A stretch of DNA of 64,000 nucleotides from Proteles cristata cristata (Eukaryota; Chordata; Mammalia; Carnivora; Hyaenidae), in NCBI GenBank assembly GCA_017311185.1, contig JAESUZ010002871.1:1116001-1180000 (forward strand), written 5' to 3'. The notes under the pieces are model-generated. The model was not told the origin of the DNA and did not search any database. It worked only from the letters and a program-made list of their open reading frames with translations. The position numbers were made by a program, and so were the translations under genes. Below are positions 43,223 through 56,656 of this stretch, piece by piece. The number at the start of each line of letters is the position of its first letter. Position 1 is the first letter of the stretch.

Positions 43223-45584
43223 GGGAAAGGAAGTAACAGTCTATTCTTCTCAAATCCCAAAGTTTGGCTGTAAAAATTATATTATTTCCATATTCATCCA
43301 GAACTTCAACAGTGCCTTTTTGTCCAAAGTACTGCCATGTTGAGGACTATGAAAAAATATTCTCATTTAATGGTGTCCCTCATGGTGGATTTCTACCCAG
43401 GAAATTCTGTTTCAGCTTTATGCATTCGAGGAAATACATCTCATGCAGAAGTTAGAGGACAATTCTGGTGCTAATATAATTAAAATCTGCATTAATGTCT
43501 TAGAAATTGTAAAATTTATATACAAGAAATCAATGTAAAATTGCTATATTAGGAGCTATCTCCTGAAGGGAGATGAAAACCAATATAGCCTATAATTATA
43601 GGTAGATCAATTCTATCTCCAGATCATACGAATAACTTACAAATATTGCATCCAGCCTCTCCATGCTCCTAGGACAGGCGTGGTGCTACAGGGATACAAG
43701 AAAGATTAGGTATGGAGTTAATAAAAGAAGAATAGGAGAACAGAAGATTGGGGGAATGTAGAAAAATAGTGAACAAAAATGAAATCTTATTCATAAATGG
43801 CTGGCAGAAGTTGCTTTTAAAAAAAAGTCCCAGATCTATTAGTCTACAATCTATTCTTGTTAGTCACTTGAGAAAGTTTTAATGGTATTACCAGATCTTT
43901 GTGAAATTTCCTCCTTTTAAAAAATGACCATAGCAATACACACAGTGTATTTGATTATACTTGAATTGGACATCCAAGCCTATTGTGATTATCTAAATTC
44001 AGACCATTTTTCCTATTGGCTAGAACCTCATCCAAAACCCCAAAAGTACAATTGTTGCTACTTCCAGACAGCTCTGTTGCAAATAACTAAACAAGTGAAG
44101 GTGAGGTTGGCATTTCCAATGTCAAGAACAGATTAGGTGGATTCCACTTTAATTTGCCTACATTCTGTCTTTTGATCACAGGTAGTAGTGAATTGGCTCT
44201 AGTTCAAAGACAGACAGACAGAGTTTTTAAATTCCTGAAGTCTTTACAAGATTCACAATAGTATGCCCTGCTCATTCGGGCCTTTTCTCCTTAACACAAT
44301 AAATGTGCACTCAGCAGAGTTGAAACTTGTCCTGAAAAACTCATGGCCTTAGGGGTCCCATTGAGAAATGCTGTGTGGGCAAACAAAGCTCTCTCTTTGC
44401 AGCTTTACAAATGATAGGTTTTCACTTTATAAGATGTTTTCACTGCATTCTTAAAGCATCTGCTGATGCAAAAACAGCATGGGCCAGCAATCTCAGTTTA
44501 CCATTGTATGTGAAAACAAATGTCTATTCATACAAGGCTCACTCTCTCTCCTGGTTAGCTGCCTTCATTGAGAAAGTAGGAGAACAAGATGCAGAGTAAG
44601 GGGGCGAGAGTGAAATACTAGCCTTAAGCAGTATGTCTCCACTTTCCTTCAAGCGTGTTCCTCTCATCACTGGCCAGACTAGTGATAGATAGGATAGCTT
44701 CCACCAAGCCCTGCACACAGCTTCCAAGGAAGAAAGGAGGTGATGAGAGTCACTCTGGGAATTCAAAGATAAGAAATATCTGTATAGAGAATAAACAAAG
44801 AAAGAACCTCCTCCTGACTGATGTTGTAGAGTTGAGCGTGAGTCTGGTTACAGAACTGGGCTTCCAGCTGCTATAACTAAACCTTTCCCACAGCCAACTT
44901 GTTTGATAAGCTTTCCTAATTTTTAGAACCCTGACGTGGTCCAAAGGGTCTATGTGTTTTGTTTTTTTCTACTCTTCAGGGAGGATTACTCGACTAATTT
45001 TTCAGGATGGTTTTCCCAAAGGGAGAAATGGCTATGCTGTATAACATGTCACAAACTTAACTACAATTATGTCTATGTATACATCCTAATGGGTTGTATC
45101 TTTCGACAACATCTTCCCCATGGAAACAGCCCATGTCCTTTATTGCATTTGGCATTGTGGGTTAGGTCTGCAAAGAACACTTTGGGAGGCCAGTTTACTT
45201 TCTGCTTTCTTGTTGCTATGTGATTTCGCTAGTACAGAAATACTCTTTCAAGTACCATATGTTTTTTTTTTCTCAAGGCGGGAATTCTCCAAAAATTTAA
45301 GATGACTGTGCCTTATAAAATGAAAGGCTCCAAAGCACCCTATCACAAACAATAAGGTGATTTTTATTTTGCAACATTAAGTGAAATAAATCATGTAGCT
45401 TGGAAGGCAGTGAAAACACGAACAGAGACTGCTTTTCATTCTCTTTCCAAGCCATTCCATCAGGATGCTCTCCTGTACAGCCAAATCTTGATTATCCTGA
45501 GCAATCAGGGTCATGGACAATTAGCACTCAAGGATCATAGACTCATTGATTGAAAAAGGAAATCAGACAGCACTTAGTCAATTC
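43223..45584. other. Unique, repeat-poor sequence
   Basis: About 2.4 kb with no recognised transposon or gene. Overlapping short frames at 44375-44944 on both strands conflict with one another and lack domains. Confidence 0.4.
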
Positions 45585-45705
45585 ATTTGTTTTACAGGTG
45601 TGGTAACCAAGTCAGAGAAGTTAAGTGCCTTGAACAAATTCACACACCTAATAATGGGTAGAGCCCAACTAGAGCCGAATTTCTGACTCGGAGTTCGCTT
45701 CTCTC
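45585..45705 (-). mobile_element. MIR remnant, antisense
   Basis: TTTTACAGGTGTGGTAACCA, AGAGAAGTTAAGTGCCTTGA, CAACTAGAGCCGAATTTCTG follow the antisense MIR. Confidence 0.65.
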
Positions 45706-46110
45706 TTTTTACTCTTTCCAATAAAGTTGGAATTATTTCTACAGGATTTATTTTTTTTTATTTATCTGTTTGAACATATAACCTTGACCCCTTTACCCAA
45801 AATAAAAGTTTTTAGGGACATAGGTGTTGAGTAAACCGTAACTCATCCGTTTAAGGTGAAATCACCCTTCACTAATTTGCCTTGCTTTGCTATTGTTTAC
45901 CCTTAGTTTGAAGCACTGGGTAAATGAGAAAATGACAAAAGGCACAGGAGGATAAAGAAAGCACTGGTGATTCACAATGGAATACTGAAAGTGTGAATCA
46001 TCACATTTCAGCAATCCAATACCCTGACTAGAGGCACATGTAGGATACAAGCAGCGCCCATGTGGAATGGCGCTGAGGGAGATTCCAGTTCCTTTAGTAC
46101 GATGCAGTAT
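45706..46110. other. Unique sequence
   Basis: No gene or repeat recognised. Confidence 0.4.
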
Positions 46111-46124
46111 AGAATCAAGTCAAA

Positions 46125-46298
46125 GGGTGGCTCAGTTGGTTAAGCGTCCAACTTCAACTCAGGTCATGATCTCACAGTTTGTGGGTTTAAGCCCCACACT
46201 GGGTTTTGTGCTAACAGCTCGGAGCCTGGAACCTGCTTCAGATTCTGTCTCCCTCTCTTTCTCTACTGCTCTGTCTCTAAATAAACATTAAAAAAAAA
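46125..46298 (+). mobile_element. CAN-SINE, 5'-truncated, sense
   Basis: Begins directly at GGGTGGCTCAGTTGGTTAAG, lacking the first ten or so bases, with a shortened CT part. Tail CTCTAAATAAACATTAAAAA. TSD AGAATCAAGTCAAA at 46111-46124 and 46299-46312. Confidence 0.95.
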
Positions 46299-46312
46299 GA
46301 ATCAAGTCAAAA

Positions 46313-47339
46313 GCCTTCCTAATTAGGAGAGTTGCTTGACCCCGACTTCATCTTTCTCTTTGTGTGAAAAGTCTATCAGTAGAAGAAAAGTTTATAGTAA
46401 CCAGGAAAAAAATAAATGGATAATTACAACAATGCAAATGGCATATTACATGTGGATCAATGAGATCATTGAAAAGAAAAGTGACAATATGGGAACTGGA
46501 AAATACGGTTCAGAGCTCATTGAAGAGCAGAGTGACCTATAGAGAGAATAAAACCCCCTAGGGCTCAGTTTCCCGTAACATGAAGAGATCGAACAATTAG
46601 CCTGTAAGGCATCTTTTAAATAACGTGGATTCCACAGAATGTTTATTGAATGTGTACACACATGGATACATACATACAAACACATGCTAAAATACGTTTG
46701 AGAAACTTTGGGGTATAAGAAGTCAAACTGGCTGCATACTAGGGAAATCCAGAGCCTTCAAAATGCTAATAAGCATGTGTATCTCCTAAGTCAGGGGTAT
46801 AGTGCACAGCCCTCAAAAATTCTCATTTGCAGACTATCTGTGGGACTAGTGTTCCACAGGGCACATATTCGGAAACTGACCTGAAACATAGCTAATGCTC
46901 CTGCTAGCTCTTAAATTCTTAAATATGATTCCATGGAATATAGGTTGAAGTACCTAAATGTCACTTCAAAAAAGTTGCCCAGGTCTCATTCTTTGCTCTT
47001 TTTATAGCAGACACTCAAATGCTACTATAAACCTATGATGACAGATACTTTATAGCTGGTAAGCCCGAAAAATGCATCCCCACCTTATGAAACTATTGAT
47101 CAAGCAGGGAGTGTAATTCTGTAATGCCTATTTGCCATAAGAACTTGAGACTATTTTGTATCTAATTTTTTAGAAACTCATAGCACTGGCCTGAGAGAAA
47201 ATAGAAAAAAGTTGAGTTCTATTTTCTTGCTTAGAGTAGTTCTTTAAAATGCATTCATGTTCTTGATATCATAAAAATCCTCATGAAAGATTATCATCTC
47301 TTGAGAGAACATAGTTATAGGTATCCAACCATAATATTA
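46313..47339. other. Unique sequence
   Basis: About 1 kb without a gene. ACTAGTGTTCCACAGGGCAC at 46846 recalls a DNA-transposon-type word, but the match is too short to call. Confidence 0.4.
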
Positions 47340-47356
47340 AAAATACATATAGCATT

Positions 47357-47564
47357 GGGGCGCCTGGGTGGCTTAGTCGGTTAAGCGTCCGACTTTTGCT
47401 TAGGTCATGATCTCGTGGTTCGTGGGTTCGAGCCCCGCGTCGGGCTCTGTGCGGACTGCCAGCTCAGCCTGGAGCTGGTTTCAGTCTGTGACTCCCTCTC
47501 TCTTGACCCTCCCCTGCTCATGCTGTCTCTCTCTCTCTCTCCTAGAAATAAATAAAACATTTAA
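47357..47564 (+). mobile_element. CAN-SINE, young felid type, sense
   Basis: GGGGCGCCTGGGTGGCTTAG start, GTTCGAGCCCCGCGTCGGGC (47427) with intact CpGs, tail CTCCTAGAAATAAATAAAAC. TSD AAAATACATATAGCAT at 47340-47355 and 47566-47581. Confidence 0.96.
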
Positions 47565-47581
47565 AAAAATACATATAGCAT

Positions 47582-48009
47582 GTAATGAGCTTAGAAAGTC
47601 ATATGTTTTACTGCAAATTGCCCCTAAAATTATCAGTTAGCCTAGTCCTAAGGATGTAAAATATTTACAATGGAAAACCCAGATGTCTTTAATTTTCAGT
47701 GGGAAAAAAAAAGTGTTTTCCTGACCTTCCACAATCTAATTTGTTATATATCATTAAAGATCTCATTATCCTGGAAATTTTTGAAATCTCTGGTTATTAT
47801 GATATAGCCCAGGAATACAGAGAAACCATTTTTCAATACACAGTCTACTTTTCAGACAACAGGCATACAAGTGACGTGTGTATATATTCACAGGGAAAAG
47901 AGAGCACTAATAGTCAAGGGTATCAGTTCAAACCTAAAGAAAACCAATCAGCATTGTCATAATCAAGTTCAAAAGCATCATAACTGTGATCTCCATAGTT
48001 CTGTACTCT
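47582..48009. other. Unique sequence
   Basis: No gene or repeat recognised. The 87-codon frame at 47699-47962 has no known domain. Confidence 0.4.
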
Positions 48010-48480
48010 ATCCTCTTTGACCCAACCTGCACAAAGAGCTATCTTTTAGCTCTGATCAAATAAATCTATTATTTGAAAACTTCTGGAAGAGCTCTTTAAT
48101 CTACAAAATTAAGGACAGGTCCCTCTACCTGCCATTCACCCCCTGATAATATGTATAAGCTTTCTAGACTAATTCTCACAACTTTCTTTCACGTGTCACA
48201 TATTTTAGCCAAACTGGTCTATTTGATACTGCCTGGGCAAGGTACTTTTGGTTCTCTGGTAATTGTTCAAGCCAGCCCCTCCTCCTGGATGGCTTGCTCT
48301 ATTCTTTCTTCATTCCCTACTTCCATATCCTGCTGGTCAAAATCATATTAATCACTGAAATTGTTGCTCACTTCTAACTCTTCCATTAATTATTCTGTTT
48401 CCTTCATGCACAGGTGACCACTAACTAACTGAACCAATATTTCCTCTCTACCTTAAACACTTTTTTGAAGCATTTATGAT
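48010..48480 (+). mobile_element. Possible L2 3' part, sense
   Basis: TTAGCCAAACTGGTCTATTT, CCTCCTGGATGGCTTGCTCT and TTCTTTCTTCATTCCCTACTT are in the order of the L2 3' UTR ('agccacactggccttctt ... cctggaatgctcttcc'). Confidence 0.5.
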
Positions 48481-49672
48481 CTGCCATGTTTATATAATAC
48501 ATAGGAAAAAGACAATGATATACCATGGCTTTAACTCAGGCACACAGTAAATAATATTCTCAGAAACAAGTGAATTTCAAGACTTGGGTATCAAAGTTAA
48601 AAAAAGACTTTAAAAAATCTGAATATATAAAAAGATCAACCTAAATTAGAAGATAGTAGATTGCTTTCATAAGGATTTAGAATGGCATCCTTTTAGGGAG
48701 TTTCTTCATATGTCTAAAACTATATATATATTTTAAAAATATTAAGTAACACTTACCCAAAAGGCACTCAATGAAATAGCAAGAGAAATATTCAAATACA
48801 CTTCCACATATTTTGAGGTTAAATGAAAATTTCTGTCTCTACTTTAAATACAGTTAAGTATTGGTTATGTGCCCTTGACCTCTCTGTCACCACTATCTAA
48901 TTCATACATAGAACTAACCTTCTTCTTACGAGGAAGAACAGGAATGTGAGACAAGAAACCCCATCCTCTGATCTATAGTGTGGATGTATATAGCCTTTCC
49001 AATCACCATAAGAACTAAGGGCCAGCTAGTCTTCCTTTCTTCTTCTGATCAGGTAGACTCTCAAGTATTCCCTCTTACTTCAATATAGCACATTAGTTTA
49101 CTCCCACCTAATGTAATTGTCTTCCTTGCCTTATCTCTGAATCTCTTAAAACTCTATTCTCTGCCCTTAGTTTCTGCTGGACCAGAATAAGAACCCTGAG
49201 AAGTGGCTCAAGCAGCAGATATCTTGATGAGATTATGCTATCGAGGACAAGAGTTTTTCAAACTTTTCAAGAAACATTCTCTACATTTGATGCATTTCTC
49301 TGTATTTGGTTTCCTTTAGAATACATTTTTAAATAACTGCACTATGTAGGGACTCTAGAAAGATGGCAGAAACCATGGTGGTCTTAAAAAGACAATGGAT
49401 CTAGATGGAAGAAAGGAAGGGAGGGAGAGAAGTAAGGAGAGAGGGAAGAGGGAAGGGGAAAATAAATCAAAGAGACAACATATACATCAAAAGTAGGCAA
49501 CAAGGTATCCCCATGAGTCCCCAACTATGATCAGATAAGGATAAGCCACCAATAGAAAACAAAACAAAATATATGGTATCAATGTTTGTGTGGGAGATAG
49601 CATAGAAAAAAATGGAGATATTTAAACACCAGAGAAACAAAGAATCCAAAAATACCCAACAGGTATTTACTA
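48481..49672. other. Unique sequence; purine-rich tract at 49407-49462
   Basis: No gene. The purine tract (GAAGAAAGGAAGGGAGGGAG and on) is about 55 bases of G/A. Confidence 0.45.
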
Positions 49673-49689
49673 CAAAATATGGCAGGCTG

Positions 49690-49892
49690 GGGTGCCTGGG
49701 TGGCTCAGTCGGTTGAGTGTCCGACTTTGGCTCAGGTCATTAGCTCATGGTTCATGGGTTTGAGCCCCACATCGGGCTCTGTGCTGACAGCTCAGAGCCT
49801 TGAGCCCGCTTCGGATTCTGTGTCTCCCTTTCTCTCTGACCTTCCCCTGCTCATGCTGTCTTTCTCTCTCTCTCTCAGAAATAAATTTTTAA
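49690..49892 (+). mobile_element. CAN-SINE, sense
   Basis: GGGTGCCTGGGTGGCTCAGT start, GGGTTTGAGCCCCACATCGG, tail CTCAGAAATAAATTTTTAAA. TSD AAAATATGGCAGGCTG / AAAATGTGGCAGGCTG at 49674-49689 and 49893-49908. Confidence 0.95.
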
Positions 49893-49908
49893 AAAATGTG
49901 GCAGGCTG

Positions 49909-50239
49909 ATTTCAGAACAGAAGCTGAAACTGAAAAGGATTTGGCCAATCCAATAAGAGGTGTGTACAAGGGGCTCATGGTAAGGGAGTAAAGCAGGCTG
50001 GTCCCTGTGGACATTCAAAACTAAGCAGGCAGGAAGGACTCTTGGGATGGTGCCTCGCACTGAAAAGAAACTGCTTGGAGTGGAATATGAAATGAGCAGG
50101 AAAAGGAAAACAAAGATGAAAAGAGAAGGTTACAGGAGAAAATGGAGGAGGGCAATAGAGTCCAGATATTTTGGAAAGCAAGTTACTACCTTTTATTTTT
50201 TAGATTAAGCATCTTTCAATACATGTTTATTGGTATTCT
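49909..50239. other. Unique sequence
   Basis: No gene or repeat recognised. Confidence 0.4.
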
Positions 50240-50900
50240 TAACTGTAAGTCGATCCTTTATGTATTTTTTCTCCTTTTCCTCATATTTCGGAGGAAGGAA
50301 ATCCCTGAATTTCCTCATAGTTCCTTTGTTTCTCCTTTATCTTCTCTCTAGTAGCTTTGATTTTTCTCTCTTCACAGATTTTTTCCTCTCTTGGCTTTCA
50401 CACATAATCACATTGCAACTATCTTGGACAAAAAGATTTTATCATTTTATTCCACTCTACCATTCACATTAACTCTTCTTCTCTCCACCGCTATACTTGT
50501 CTAATAAGGTTTTCATACCTGCTACTCTCACCTCCTCTAATCAACCATGTCAGTGATTTTACTGAGCCCTAATTTTACTAACTTGCTTTATGTCATTTTA
50601 AATCTTGTTGTGATCTCTTTTTAGTCACAGTTTTCTCTTAACTCTCCAGGCACCATTCTATTACTCTTCTTAAATCTAGAACTACCCTCTTTCTCAAGTT
50701 TTTTCCCCCCATTGTTTGCCAGAAAGGATGAATTTTCAGTACTTCCTATTTTGGGGCCTTTGTTCTTTTTCTTCACTTATTCCTTGGGAAAGCTTATCCA
50801 TCCCAAATATTTCAGCTTTTGCCTCCATGTAAATAACTCCCAAATCAGTTTTACTAGTAAAGATGCCTCATTTAAAAACCAATCTTTCACTTGTACTTTT
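50240..50900 (+). mobile_element. Probable L2 LINE, sense
   Basis: Pyrimidine-rich with L2-like ordered words: CTTGGGAAAGCTTATCCATC, TTTGCCTCCATGTAAATAAC, TCCCAAATCAGTTTTACTAG (50838-50857; L2 'atgctgatgactcccaaatt'). Decayed and without an open frame. Confidence 0.5.
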
Positions 50901-51319
50901 GCCATGCTTTTTAATAGCACATAAAAAGAAAACCACACACACAAGATGGAGCTTTGTAATTAGAAAGCTAACCTGATGCTCCTCCTAAAAGTTCAGGGAA
51001 ACAAATTTCACAGAAAAATGAATAACATAAAAATACTGAGATCAACTCCCATGCAAAGTTTTTGAAAGAAAAAAAAAGGACAAAGAAAGTGAATGACTTT
51101 AGTACTGAGAAAGAAAATATGCTTAAAAGACATACCCATGGAACAGTTTAAACTGTAGAATTCCAACTAGGCTAGGTATTTGTCTAGACTAAAGCATATT
51201 AAGAAAATAGTACAATAAATAAAGGATAAAATACCTGAGAATTAAAAAAAAAACTTCCGAAATGAAATAATTGCATCAGAAAAGAAAAATTATATCAGTT
51301 ATAAAACTAAATAAAAGGA

Positions 51320-51544
51320 GGGGCGCCTGGATGGCTTAGTCGGTTAAGCGTCCGACTTTCGCATAGGTCATGATCTCGCTGTTCGTGGGTTCGAGCCCCG
51401 AGTAGGGCTCTGTGCTGACTGCCAGCTCAGAGCCTGGAGCCTGATTCAGAGTCTGACTCCCTCTCTCTCTGACCCTCCCCTGCTCATGCTGTCTCTCTTT
51501 CTCTCTCCTAGAAATAAATAAAACATTAAAAAATTAAAAAAAAA
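51320..51544 (+). mobile_element. CAN-SINE, young felid type, sense
   Basis: GGGGCGCCTGGATGGCTTAG start, GGTTCGAGCCCCGAGTAGGG, tail CTCCTAGAAATAAATAAAAC. TSD AACTAAATAAAAGGA / AACAAATAAAAGGA at 51305-51319 and 51545-51558. Confidence 0.95.
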
Positions 51545-51773
51545 AACAAATAAAAGGAATGCAACATATGATGATAAGAGATAACATAAAAGAAATGCAA
51601 GGTAAAAAGAAGAAAACTTTTAAAATGTAAAAGAAAGGAAGAAAGAAGGAGAAAGGATTCAAGAGAAAGTGACAAATATTGAAGATAGGCAAAGAAAATC
51701 CAAAATGTAGATGAGTCCCTTAAGAAAGCTGCAAAAACAGAATGAAAAACAAAACAAAACAAAAAACCCTAAA

Positions 51774-51799
51774 AGTGTGTGTGTGTGTGTGTGTGTGTA
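51774..51799. repeat. (GT)n microsatellite
   Basis: About 13 uninterrupted GT units. Confidence 0.95.
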
Positions 51800-52114
51800 T
51801 TAAAGTCCCTGAAATTAAGAGAAAATAAAGCTTCTTATTAAAAGAATGTATCCTATATTGGACAATAGTCATTTTCAGAATGACCAAGCCATATTATAGT
51901 GAGATTATAAGATTCACGTTTTAAAAAATCTATTTATCATTGAAGGAAAAACAGCCAATAACTTACATGGGGAAGAAAATTAGATTATATTCACCATTGT
52001 TCAAGAGTAACAGATTATGTCAGAAGAAAATGGAGTAACATATTTAAGTGCTCAAGGACAGAAAATGTGAGCTCAGGATTAATATACAACAAAACTGACT
52101 TCCAAATATAAAGA

Positions 52115-52150
52115 GCACACACACACACACACAACACACACACACACACA
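52115..52150. repeat. (CA)n microsatellite with one AA interruption
   Basis: About 17 CA units, broken by ACAACAC near 52131. Confidence 0.95.
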
Positions 52151-52539
52151 ATTGTCATTGACACACAAAAACTCATGAAATGGACTTCTACTTCCACGCA
52201 TGATAAAATAAATTAACTAGTCCTTCTACTTTAAATGATAAAACTAAAAAATAAATAAAAGGCAACTCTTTTGAGACATTAATCAACAGACAGCCTAACA
52301 CTGTGATCCCCGAGATAAGGGAAACTCACAAAGTGAGCCCCAGAATGGACTTAACACTTACATAGGGGCATTTCTCAATTTCCTAAGAGAGTTCAGGGAG
52401 TTGGAGGACCATCTGAGCATTGTGGTCCTGCAGAGATTAGAAGGCATGAATCAGAGTTCAAAGTAGGCGAATTGGCTAGAATCTGCATGGCAGAACAACA
52501 GGAAAAATAAGGGTAAAAGTAGGTATCCAGAATTCAGTA

Positions 52540-52623
52540 AGAGAGAGAGAGAGCGAGAGAGAGCGAGAGAGAGCAAGAGAGGGCGAGAGCGAGCGAGGGA
52601 GCGAGAGACAGAGAGAGAGAGAG
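52540..52623. repeat. (GAGAGC)/(GA)-rich satellite-like tract
   Basis: GAGAGAGAGAGAGCGAGAGA with repeated GAGAGC/GAGCGA units, ending GAGAGAGAGAGAGGCAGGCG. The regular CpGs within it are unusual for this CpG-poor region. Confidence 0.9.
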
Positions 52624-52749
52624 GCAGGCGCTGAGGGGATAGTCTTGGCAAAAGCCTAGACTGTCTGTTAGCAGAGAAATACTATAGGAGGTTCATGCCA
52701 TAAAGTATACAAGGATAGACCATATGCTGAATCCTACAATGAATCTTAA

Positions 52750-55275
52750 TACTATCTGATCACAAAAAAATAAATTATAAATCAATAAAAATGCGGTAGT
52801 TAGAAACTGTTCAAATGCTTGGAAATAAACAACCACACTTTCTACCACAGGTCAAAGCAGAATTCAGAAGTGACATTTGAAACTATTTCAAACTTAATAA
52901 AAATGTAAAATATCAAGATTTATGAGACATAGCTAACACAATGTGTAGAAAAAATACTGATTTAAATGCTTACATTAAAAAACAAAGTTTAAAATAAATG
53001 ATCTCCATGTTCACTTTTAAAATTCTACCTTAGAAAGCTAGAAAATAAATGTAAAGATCAAAATATGATCAAAATAAGAAAGAAAAATAAAGAGAATTTA
53101 ATGAAATGGAAGACAATGGAGAAATTTAACAAAACTCAAATTGGATTACTTGAAAATATTAACAAAATTAGTGATCCTTAGCAAGATTAACCAGGAAAGA
53201 AAGAGAGAACACACAAAATACTTTTTAAAAATACCTAGAGCCTGGGTGGCTCAGTCAGTTAAGTAGCTGACTTCAGTTCAGGACATGATCTCACAGTTCA
53301 TGGTTTCAAGTTCCGAGCAAGCATGGAACCTGCTTTGAAATTTATGTCTTGCTCTCTCTCTGCCCCTCCCCTGCTTATGCTCTCTTTCTCTCTAAAGTAA
53401 AGTAAAATAAAAATTTAAAAAATATTAAGAGCCCTATCTACTCAAGAAATTGAACTCATAATCAAAGGGTTCAACCCAAAACATCCAGGTCCAGATTATT
53501 TCACTAATGAATTTGGTACTTAGGTTTTATATAAACTCTTCCAGAACATAGGGATGGTGGGGGATACATCCTAACTCATATTATGAGGGTAGGAAAACCC
53601 TTATACCAAAACCTGAAAAGGATTATTACAAAAAAAAGAAAATATACTGACCAACATTTCTCATGAACATCTCTGTAAAAACTCCCTGAAAAATAAGTAT
53701 ATAGAATTCACCTATATATAAAATGGACAATCTGTCATGACCAAATGAGATTTATCTCAGGAATTCCAAAAAATCAGTTAAAATAATTGAAAAAGATAAT
53801 TTGTTGTATTATCAAAATGCAAAATACTGTTCTAAAGTTACAGAGGAAAAAATGTTATCAAATTCAATACCTATTTATGAAAAATACTTCAGCAAACTAG
53901 GAATAGTAGGAAACTTCTTCTAACCTTACAAATCTACAAAGAAACCAACAACTTATGCCATCCTTGACGAAATACAGCTTTCACCTAAGATAAAGAACAA
54001 AGGAAGAATATCTACTTTTCTCAAAGCAAGAATATCTTTCCCCACTATCATTCCACACAAACTCTGATGATTTTAAACAATTCAACAGGGCAAGATACAT
54101 AAGTAAAAGGCTCATAGTTTAGAAAAATAGTCGTTAAAAAATGTTTGTGGTAACACTATTGTCTATACAAATAAAACTAAAAAATCTATCAAAATAAACT
54201 ATTAGATTTAACGACTTAATTAAGGAAGACTGCATGTTATAAGGTCAATATACACCAATCAATTACACGTATCCAGCAACATCTGGAAAATTCAATTTAA
54301 AATATCACTTAACATTTAAAGAGATAAATAATCAAGAATAAATTTATCAAATATACCTAAGTTGTCTACACTGAAAACTACAAAATAATGCTATGAATAA
54401 ATTAAAGATTGTCTAAATTAAAAGACAGATATGTCATGTTCATGAATTGAAAAACTCAAAATTGTTAAGATTTCCTTTCCTTCTAGTTGATCAGTAAATT
54501 CAACACAATTCAAATTATAATCCTAGCAAAAGTTTTGCATAAATTGATAAACTGATTCTAAACCTCAAATGAAAACACAAAAAACTTAGAAGAGTCAAAA
54601 TAATTTTGTAAAGGGAAGACCAAAGTTGAAGGACTTATACTACTTCATATTAAGACTCATTATAAGATAATATTGATGAAGTCAGAGTGGTATTATAGAT
54701 AAGCATAAACAGAACAAAATAAATTTCAGAAATGACTTACACAATTTTTGATAAATGTACTAATATAATTCAATGAGAGACTGAATAATCTTTCCAGTAA
54801 ATGATGCTGTAAAAATTGGATATTAATCTGGAAAAAATAAACCTCAATCTCTACTTTACATCACATACAAAAATTAATAGAAAATAGATCACAGACCTAA
54901 ATCTAAAAGGTAAAACTATAACACTTCCAGAAAAAAAAATAAGAAAAATTCTTCACCACCTTGGCAATATGTAGAGATTTCTCAGTATACAAAAAATATA
55001 GTAACTGTAAAAAATAATAAACTATAAAAATATATTTGATGAAGGATCATACCCAAAATATGTAAAGAATGCTTACAACTAAGTAAGAGCAAGGCAAGGC
55101 AAAAACCAAACTTTGGGGCAACCAAACTTTTATACATTTCTGGTAGAAGTATAAAATGCCAATAACTTTGAGACAAAAAAGTCCAGAAGTTTCTTATAAA
55201 GTTAAATATACAGTTATCATAAGACCCAAAAATTGTATTTCTAAGTATTTACCCAAAAGAAATGACTAGTATAAA
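52750..55275 (+). mobile_element. LINE-1 (copy A) ORF2, sense, old
   Basis: ORF2 is collinear but heavily mutated: AATTAGTGATCCTTAGCAAGATTAACC (53167-53193), TCAAAGGGTTCAACCCAAAA (53464), AAACCTGAAAAGGATTATTAC, ATGACCAAATGAGATTTATC, TAGATCACAGACCTAAATCT, GGTAAAACTATAACACTTCC, TTTACCCAAAAGAAATGACT at the end. It lacks a 3' UTR, because copy B begins at about 55280. It contains the SINE at 53241. Confidence 0.82.
53241..53416 (+). mobile_element. CAN-SINE, sense, in L1 copy A
   Basis: CCTGGGTGGCTCAGTCAGTT start (truncated head), tail TAAAGTAAAGTAAAATAAAA. TSD AAAAATACCTAGAG / AAAAATATTAAGAG at 53227-53240 and 53417-53431. Confidence 0.92.
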
Positions 55276-56590
55276 GAAGAATTAATGTCGATCCTTCTCA
55301 AACTCATCCAAAAAACTTAAAAGGATAGACTATTTCCAAACTCATTTTACAAGGCCAGCATTACCCCGATGCCAAAGTGAGATAAGGGCATTATGAGAAA
55401 AGAAAAATGCAGACCAATATTCCTGGTGACTATAGATACAAACATTCTCAACAAAATGGTAGCAAACCCAACTTAACATCAAAAGGATCATCAACATAAT
55501 CAAGTGGTCTTTATCCCTGGCATGCAAGAATGTTTCAACATATACAAATCAATAAATGTGATACAACACATTAGTGGAATGAAGGATAATAACTATATGA
55601 TCATCTCAAGAAATGAAGAAAAAGCATTTTATAAAATTCACCATGATTAAGAACTCTCAACAAATTAGGTACAGAAGAAATACACCTCAACATAGTAAAA
55701 GTTATTATGACAACCCACAGCTAACATAGTCAATGGTAAAAAGCTAAGAGCTTTTCCTCTAAATTGAGGAAAAAGACAAAGATTCACATCCATCCCGATT
55801 TTGGCTGAAACTATTGTCACATTGCGTGTCAACTGTACTTTAAAAAAATTTTTAAGGAAAACAATCCCATTTACAATAGCATAAGAACAATAAAATATCT
55901 AGGAATGATTTAACCAAAGAAGTGAAAGATTTGTACACTGAAAACTATTGGACATTGATGAAACAAACTGAAAAAGACACAAATAAATGGATAGATAACC
56001 AATGTTCATGGATGAGAAGAATTAATGTTATTACAATGTGCATGCTACTCAAGGTCACCTATATACTCATTACAATTGCTGTCACAACTCCAATAGTAAT
56101 TTTTATAGGAATAGAAAAAAAGATTCTAAAATTTGTATAAAACTACAAGAGACCCTAAGAGCCAAAGCAATCTGAGATAGACAAACCTGAAGGCCTTGCA
56201 CATCTTGATTCCAAACTATATTACAAGACTATAAATCAAAACAATTTGACAAAAACACATAGACCGATGGAAAAGAATTATGAACCCAGAAATATTCCCT
56301 CACACATACAGTCTCATACACTATTTGATAAGGGAGCCAAGAATATTCGCTGGGGAAAGGATAGTCCCTTCGATAAATGGGAACACTGTATATTCACACG
56401 CAAAGGAAAAAACAACACTGGACCTCTATCTTACACCACTCAGAAAATGAACTCACAATGGATTAATGATTTAAACATAATACCTGAGACCATACAACTC
56501 CTTTAAAAATATAGGGGAAAAGATTTTTTGACACTGGTCTTTCCAACAATTTTTTTGATAGGACACCAAAATTATAAGCAACACAAGCAA

Positions 56591-56592
56591 AA

Positions 56593-56656
<64 letters not shown>

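Larger units (their letters stand above)
50960..52500 (+). mobile_element. Probable HAL1/L1 ORF1-region sequence, sense
   Basis: A-rich strand. ACAGATTATGTCAGAAGAAA, TAACATATTTAAGTGCTCAA, AAAATGTGAGCTCAGGATTA and TATACAACAAAACTGACTTC (52000-52105) correspond to a conserved L1/HAL1 stretch ('aatatttaaagtgctaaagaa...tatccaacaaaactgtcc'). Left and right limits are guesses. It contains a SINE at 51320 and two dinucleotide repeats. Confidence 0.45.

Noticed and set aside
43000..43343. Several ORFs with Phe/Ser/Leu-rich or Lys/Arg/Glu-rich products
   Set aside because: All come from the pyrimidine tract.
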